A DNA stretch of 64,000 nucleotides from Egaibacter danicus. GTDB taxonomy: Bacteria; Pseudomonadota; Gammaproteobacteria; Burkholderiales; Burkholderiaceae_C. The notes beneath the pieces were generated by a model, which had not been told where the DNA came from, did not search any database, and saw only the letters and a list, made by a program, of their open reading frames with translations. Below are positions 60,880 to 64,000 of the stretch, piece by piece. The stretch covers positions 124,001 through 188,000 of the forward strand of contig JADJII010000003.1 of assembly GCA_016707075.1 (NCBI GenBank), read 5' to 3'. Each line of letters opens with the position of its first letter. Position 1 is the stretch's first letter. A program made the translations under genes and the position numbers.

Positions 60880-62427
60880 ATGAAGCAGTCTGACCACAAC
60901 CTTTTTACTGCCTTGCGCGCCGCGTTTCCCAAAGATCTGGATACTGTCGCCATAGAGACCGATACCGACCGGCGCTACACGTGGCGAGATCTGGACCGCG
61001 CTACCGCCATGATGGCCAATTTGCTCGCCTCGCTGGGTCTACCTGCTGGCTCGCGCATCGCCGTGCAGGTGGAAAAATCGGTCGAGGTCGCCATGTTGTA
61101 CCTGGCGACGCTGCGCGCGGGCTATGTATTTTTGCCACTGAACACCGCCTACCAAAGTGCTGAAATCGAATACTTCATTGGCAACGCCGAGCCTGCCGTG
61201 GTGGTGTGCAGTCCCAAAAACTTTGGCTGGGTGAGCAAGATCGCTTTCAAGGCGGGCACACACAACGTGTTCACGCTGGGCGACGACCGCACCGGCTCGC
61301 TGCTGGACCGTGCAGCCCATTGCAGCGATCAGCACACGCCGGTGGTCCGGTCGCCAGACGACCTGGCCGCCATCCTTTACACCAGCGGCACCACAGGACG
61401 CAGCAAGGGTGCCATGCTCACGCACGGCAACATGCTGAGCAATGCGCTGGTACTCAAGGATTATTGGGGCTGGAAGCCAGGCGATGTGCTGATCCACGCG
61501 TTGCCCATCTTCCACGTGCACGGCCTGTTTGTGGCGTTGCATGGCGCTCTGATCAACGGTAGCAAGATGATCTGGCTGGGCAAATTTGATCCCAAACTGG
61601 TCTTGCGCAAGATGCCCGGGGCGACGGTGTTCATGGGCGTTCCGACGCTGTACACGCGTTTGCTGGGCGAGGCGGGTTTGACGAAAGACGCGGTGCGCAA
61701 CATGCGGCTGTTTGTGGCGGGCTCGGCGCCTCTGCTGATCGAGACCTTCACCGCCTGGCAGGCGCGCACGGGCCACACCATTCTGGAGCGTTACGGCATG
61801 AGCGAGACCGCCATGCTTACCTCCAACCCTTACCGGGCCGACCCCCGCTACAACAACCAATCCGAGCGTCGCGGTGGCACCGTGGGTTTCCCCTTGCCGG
61901 GCGTGAGCTTGCGCGTTCAGGATGACGAGGGCACGATTTTGCCGGTGGGTGAAATTGGTGGCATTCAGGTGAAGGGCCCCAACATTTTCAAGGGCTACTG
62001 GCGCATGCCTGAAAAAACAGCGGAAGAATTCACCGCAGACGGCTACTTCAAAACCGGCGACGTGGGCAAGGTGGATGCGCGTGGCTACGTGACCATCGTG
62101 GGGCGCAGCAAAGACCTCATCATCAGCGGCGGCTACAACGTGTACCCCGCTGAAATTGAGGGCTACATCAACGACATGCCCGGTGTTCTGGAAAGCGCAC
62201 TGGTCGGCGTGCCGCATCCGGACTTTGGCGAAGTGGGGGTTGCTGTAGTGGTCGCAAAGCCGGGCGCTGTGCTGGATGCCGGGGACATCATCGCCAGCCT
62301 GAAGGCCAAGCTGGCCAATTTCAAGATCCCCAAGCGCTGCTTCATCGTCAGTGAGCTGCCGCGCAATACCATGGGCAAGGTTCAGAAAAACGTGTTGCGT
62401 GCCGAGTACCAAAATTCAGTTTCATAA
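60880..62427 (+). CDS. matB: Malonyl-CoA synthetase
   Basis: Activates malonate to malonyl-CoA with ATP. 515 residues of the ANL superfamily: P-loop YTSGTTGRSKGAMLTHGN, GSAPLLIETF, ERYGMSETAML, YFKTGDVG, and catalytic Lys in NTMGKVQKNVLR. It resembles MatB more than general acyl-CoA synthetases because of RAGYVFLPLNTAYQSAEIEY and its placement with matA. The ATG at 60880 is used; the frame is open upstream into the hydratase gene. Confidence 0.9.
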   Translation: MKQSDHNLFTALRAAFPKDLDTVAIETDTDRRYTWRDLDRATAMMANLLASLGLPAGSRIAVQVEKSVEVAMLYLATLRAGYVFLPLNTAYQSAEIEYFIGNAEPAVVVCSPKNFGWVSKIAFKAGTHNVFTLGDDRTGSLLDRAAHCSDQHTPVVRSPDDLAAILYTSGTTGRSKGAMLTHGNMLSNALVLKDYWGWKPGDVLIHALPIFHVHGLFVALHGALINGSKMIWLGKFDPKLVLRKMPGATVFMGVPTLYTRLLGEAGLTKDAVRNMRLFVAGSAPLLIETFTAWQARTGHTILERYGMSETAMLTSNPYRADPRYNNQSERRGGTVGFPLPGVSLRVQDDEGTILPVGEIGGIQVKGPNIFKGYWRMPEKTAEEFTADGYFKTGDVGKVDARGYVTIVGRSKDLIISGGYNVYPAEIEGYINDMPGVLESALVGVPHPDFGEVGVAVVVAKPGAVLDAGDIIASLKAKLANFKIPKRCFIVSELPRNTMGKVQKNVLRAEYQNSVS

Positions 62428-62538
62428 CAGCGGAGATCTGCAAGCACCGCGATATGGTCAATTCCTCAAATTGCGACCGTTGAATTGATGTTCATTGCCT
62501 CTAGACTGGGCCTGTAACACTGAATAGAACTACCCAAC

Positions 62539-63507
62539 ATGGCCAATGACAGTCTGAAGATCGGTTTTATCGGGCTTGGTGCCCTCGGTCAGGGCCTATG
62601 CAGCAGCTTGGTCAGGGCCGGCTTTTCCACCACAGTGACTGACCTCAACCAGGAAGCCGCACAGCCTTTGGTGGCGGCCGGAGCGGCCTGGTCAGCTGAT
62701 GTTGCCGGTGTGTGTCGCGGTGCGGATGTGGTGATCACTGCCTTACCCTCACCAGCGGTGTCACGCAAAGTCGTCGAAGGTCCGGGCGGTGTGTTTGAGA
62801 ACATGGCGCCCGGTGGTGTCTGGATCGAGATGAGCACCACAGATTTTGAAGACCTGCAGCGCCTTCAAAGCGAAGCTACTTTGCGCGGCATCAGTGTGCT
62901 GGAATGCCCGGTGACCGGCGGCGTTCATCTGGCCAACTCGGGTGAAATTACCGTGCTGGTGGGTGGCGAGGAAGGTGTCTACAGGCGGGTTGAGCCCTTG
63001 CTCAAAGCCATGGGCGGGCAGATCATCTACATGGGCAAGCTCGGAAATGCTTCGGTCGTCAAGGTGGTGACCAACATGCTGGCTTTTATCCATCTGGTTG
63101 CAGCTTCTGAGGCGATGATGGTGCCGGCCAAATATGGTGTCGATCCGGATGCGACCTACCGCGCAATCCGGGCCAGCTCGGGCAACAGCTTTGTGCATGA
63201 AACCGAGTCCAAGCTCATTCTCAGTGGTAGCTATAACGTGAAATTCACGATGGATCTGGCCTGCAAGGATCTGGGCCTGGTCAATAACATCGCTGAAAAA
63301 ATTGGCGTACCGCTGGAGCTGGGCAGCATGACCCAGCAGATTTTCATGCGTGCGCGCGGGCTGTACGGTGGCAATGCGCAATCACCTGAAGTGGCGCGCA
63401 TGATTGAGGCTGCTTGCGGTCTGGAGCTACGCGCACCCGGTTATCCAGCTGAATTGCTTGCAGAAGAGGGTGCGCCACGCCCCTCGGGCACGCAGGCGAA
63501 ATCGTGA
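62539..63507 (+). CDS. 3-hydroxyisobutyrate dehydrogenase-family oxidoreductase
   Basis: A 322-residue beta-hydroxyacid dehydrogenase. Cofactor binding is at IGFIGLGALGQGLCSSLVRA, the substrate loop at CPVTGGVHLANSGEITVLVG, and the catalytic Lys lies in ASVVKVVTNMLAF. Family members oxidise 3-hydroxyisobutyrate, tartronate semialdehyde and similar compounds; the substrate here is unknown. The next aldehyde dehydrogenase gene overlaps its stop, which suggests oxidation of a hydroxyacid through its semialdehyde. Confidence 0.88.
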   Translation: MANDSLKIGFIGLGALGQGLCSSLVRAGFSTTVTDLNQEAAQPLVAAGAAWSADVAGVCRGADVVITALPSPAVSRKVVEGPGGVFENMAPGGVWIEMSTTDFEDLQRLQSEATLRGISVLECPVTGGVHLANSGEITVLVGGEEGVYRRVEPLLKAMGGQIIYMGKLGNASVVKVVTNMLAFIHLVAASEAMMVPAKYGVDPDATYRAIRASSGNSFVHETESKLILSGSYNVKFTMDLACKDLGLVNNIAEKIGVPLELGSMTQQIFMRARGLYGGNAQSPEVARMIEAACGLELRAPGYPAELLAEEGAPRPSGTQAKS

Positions 63508-64000
63508 CCCATCCGGTGGTTTCAGCAACTCCGACAACACGTGATGGCTGGGCGGCTCTGGCTTCCCGTCTGTCGATCACTACCGGGCTGTTTATTGACG
63601 GACGTTACGTTGCTGCGCGCGACGGCAGAGTGTTTGATTGCGTGAATCCCGCGAGCGGCGAGGTTATTGCCCAAATGGCTTTGGGTGGCGTTGCCGATGT
63701 TGACGCTGCTGTTAGCAGTGCACAGACCGCCTGGAAAGACGGTCGCTGGCGTGGCCTGGCACCGCGCGCGCGTATGGAGGTGTTACAACGTTTTGCCGAT
63801 CTGGTGGAGCAGCATCGCGATGAGCTGGCCGTGCTAGAGACGCTGGACATGGGCAAGCCTATCCGTGATGTGATCAATATAGACATCCCTGAAGTCCTGA
63901 AAACCATCCGCTATTTCGCCGAGTGCATCGACAAGATGGAGGGTGCTGTGACGCATACCGATCCATCAGCTTTGCACATGATCCTTCATGAACCGCTGGG
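63504..64000 (+). CDS. Aldehyde dehydrogenase, N-terminal part (cut by window end)
   Basis: The frame opens with GTG at 63504, overlapping the previous stop (GTGA), and runs off the window after about 165 residues. LFIDGRYVAARDGRVFDCVN, WKDGRWRGLAPRARMEVLQR and ETLDMGKPIRDV are typical of the PuuC/betaine-type aldehyde dehydrogenase N-terminal domain. The catalytic Cys and Glu lie beyond the window. It is probably translationally coupled to the dehydrogenase before it. Confidence 0.85.
   Translation, partial: MTHPVVSATPTTRDGWAALASRLSITTGLFIDGRYVAARDGRVFDCVNPASGEVIAQMALGGVADVDAAVSSAQTAWKDGRWRGLAPRARMEVLQRFADLVEQHRDELAVLETLDMGKPIRDVINIDIPEVLKTIRYFAECIDKMEGAVTHTDPSALHMILHEPL

Noticed and set aside
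61039..62412. A long open frame (457 codons) antisense to matB
   Set aside because: Same reasoning: it is fully covered by matB on the other strand, with no family resemblance.

Overview
The window reads as a chromosomal segment of a Betaproteobacterium of the Comamonadaceae type, probably close to Rhodoferax or Polaromonas. The reasons are the gene content and order: an ilvBHC-pssA-leuA block, an ECF sigma factor followed by DUF3619, DUF3106 and RDD genes, a small Trp-rich TIGR04438-type protein, and malonate genes with a Bug-type binding protein. A dispersed repeat containing ATATGCGTGA and TAGCTATTAAA also fits this family. The genus is an inference. I see no phage, insertion sequence, plasmid backbone or CRISPR array; this is mostly core metabolism, densely packed, with no gene-free stretch above about 250 bases.

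Layout. 0.1-4.8 kb: an RND efflux adaptor and pump. 4.8-8.9 kb: a PHA synthase divergent from a nitroreductase and a PaaK-like adenylating enzyme, with an exact FNR/Anr-type box between them. 8.9-12 kb: moeA, mobA and moaA for molybdenum cofactor. 12-15.6 kb: an SDR, an unknown protein, an aldehyde dehydrogenase and an Mpo1-like membrane protein. 15.6-18.6 kb: a damaged membrane pyrophosphatase gene (hppA) divergent from soluble pyrophosphatase (ppa). 18.7-22.5 kb: an alpha/beta hydrolase, a wax ester synthase/DGAT with a histone-like tail, and two paralogous unknown proteins. 22.5-26 kb: a GNAT-like protein, nadE and a PII gene. 26-29.4 kb: LOG protein, dgkA, RDD, DUF3106, DUF3619 and an ECF sigma factor. 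29.6-36 kb: ilvB-ilvH-ilvC, pssA, and leuA behind a complete leucine attenuator. 36-39.5 kb: a D,D-endopeptidase, a broken IclR regulator, and the N-degron transferases Bpt and Aat. 39.6-39.8 kb: tRNA-Pro(TGG) and tRNA-Arg(TCT). 40-45.5 kb: oppABCDF. 45.6-50 kb: murI, a class I fumarase, nhaA and a YqhA-type protein. 50-55.8 kb: acs, a cytochrome c, the Trp-rich protein, and ilvD divergent from a LysR regulator. 55.8-64 kb: lgt, then a malonate-use locus (GntR regulator, matA, Bug protein, frameshifted enoyl-CoA hydratase, matB), then a 3-hydroxyisobutyrate dehydrogenase-like gene and an aldehyde dehydrogenase cut by the window end.

How the genes fit together. Branched-chain amino acid synthesis is well represented (ilvBHC, ilvD, leuA). 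Carbon storage appears twice, as PHA synthase and as WS/DGAT. Pyrophosphate is handled by ppa, while its membrane-bound partner hppA looks inactivated by an internal deletion. Malonate would be taken up, activated by MatB and decarboxylated by MatA to acetyl-CoA.

The most unusual feature is a family of roughly 55-base dispersed repeats. At least nine copies are visible. Five lie wholly inside genes and are read through in frame (moeA, the GNAT-like gene, murI, matA and the hydratase gene), and a sixth supplies the stop codon of murI. A second, GC-rich repeat sits in frame in the GNAT-like gene. This resembles the protein-coding palindromic elements described in Rickettsia, but in a different lineage and with a different sequence. 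Three genes look broken: hppA (deletion plus frameshift), the IclR gene (deletion) and the hydratase gene (one extra G in a run of six).
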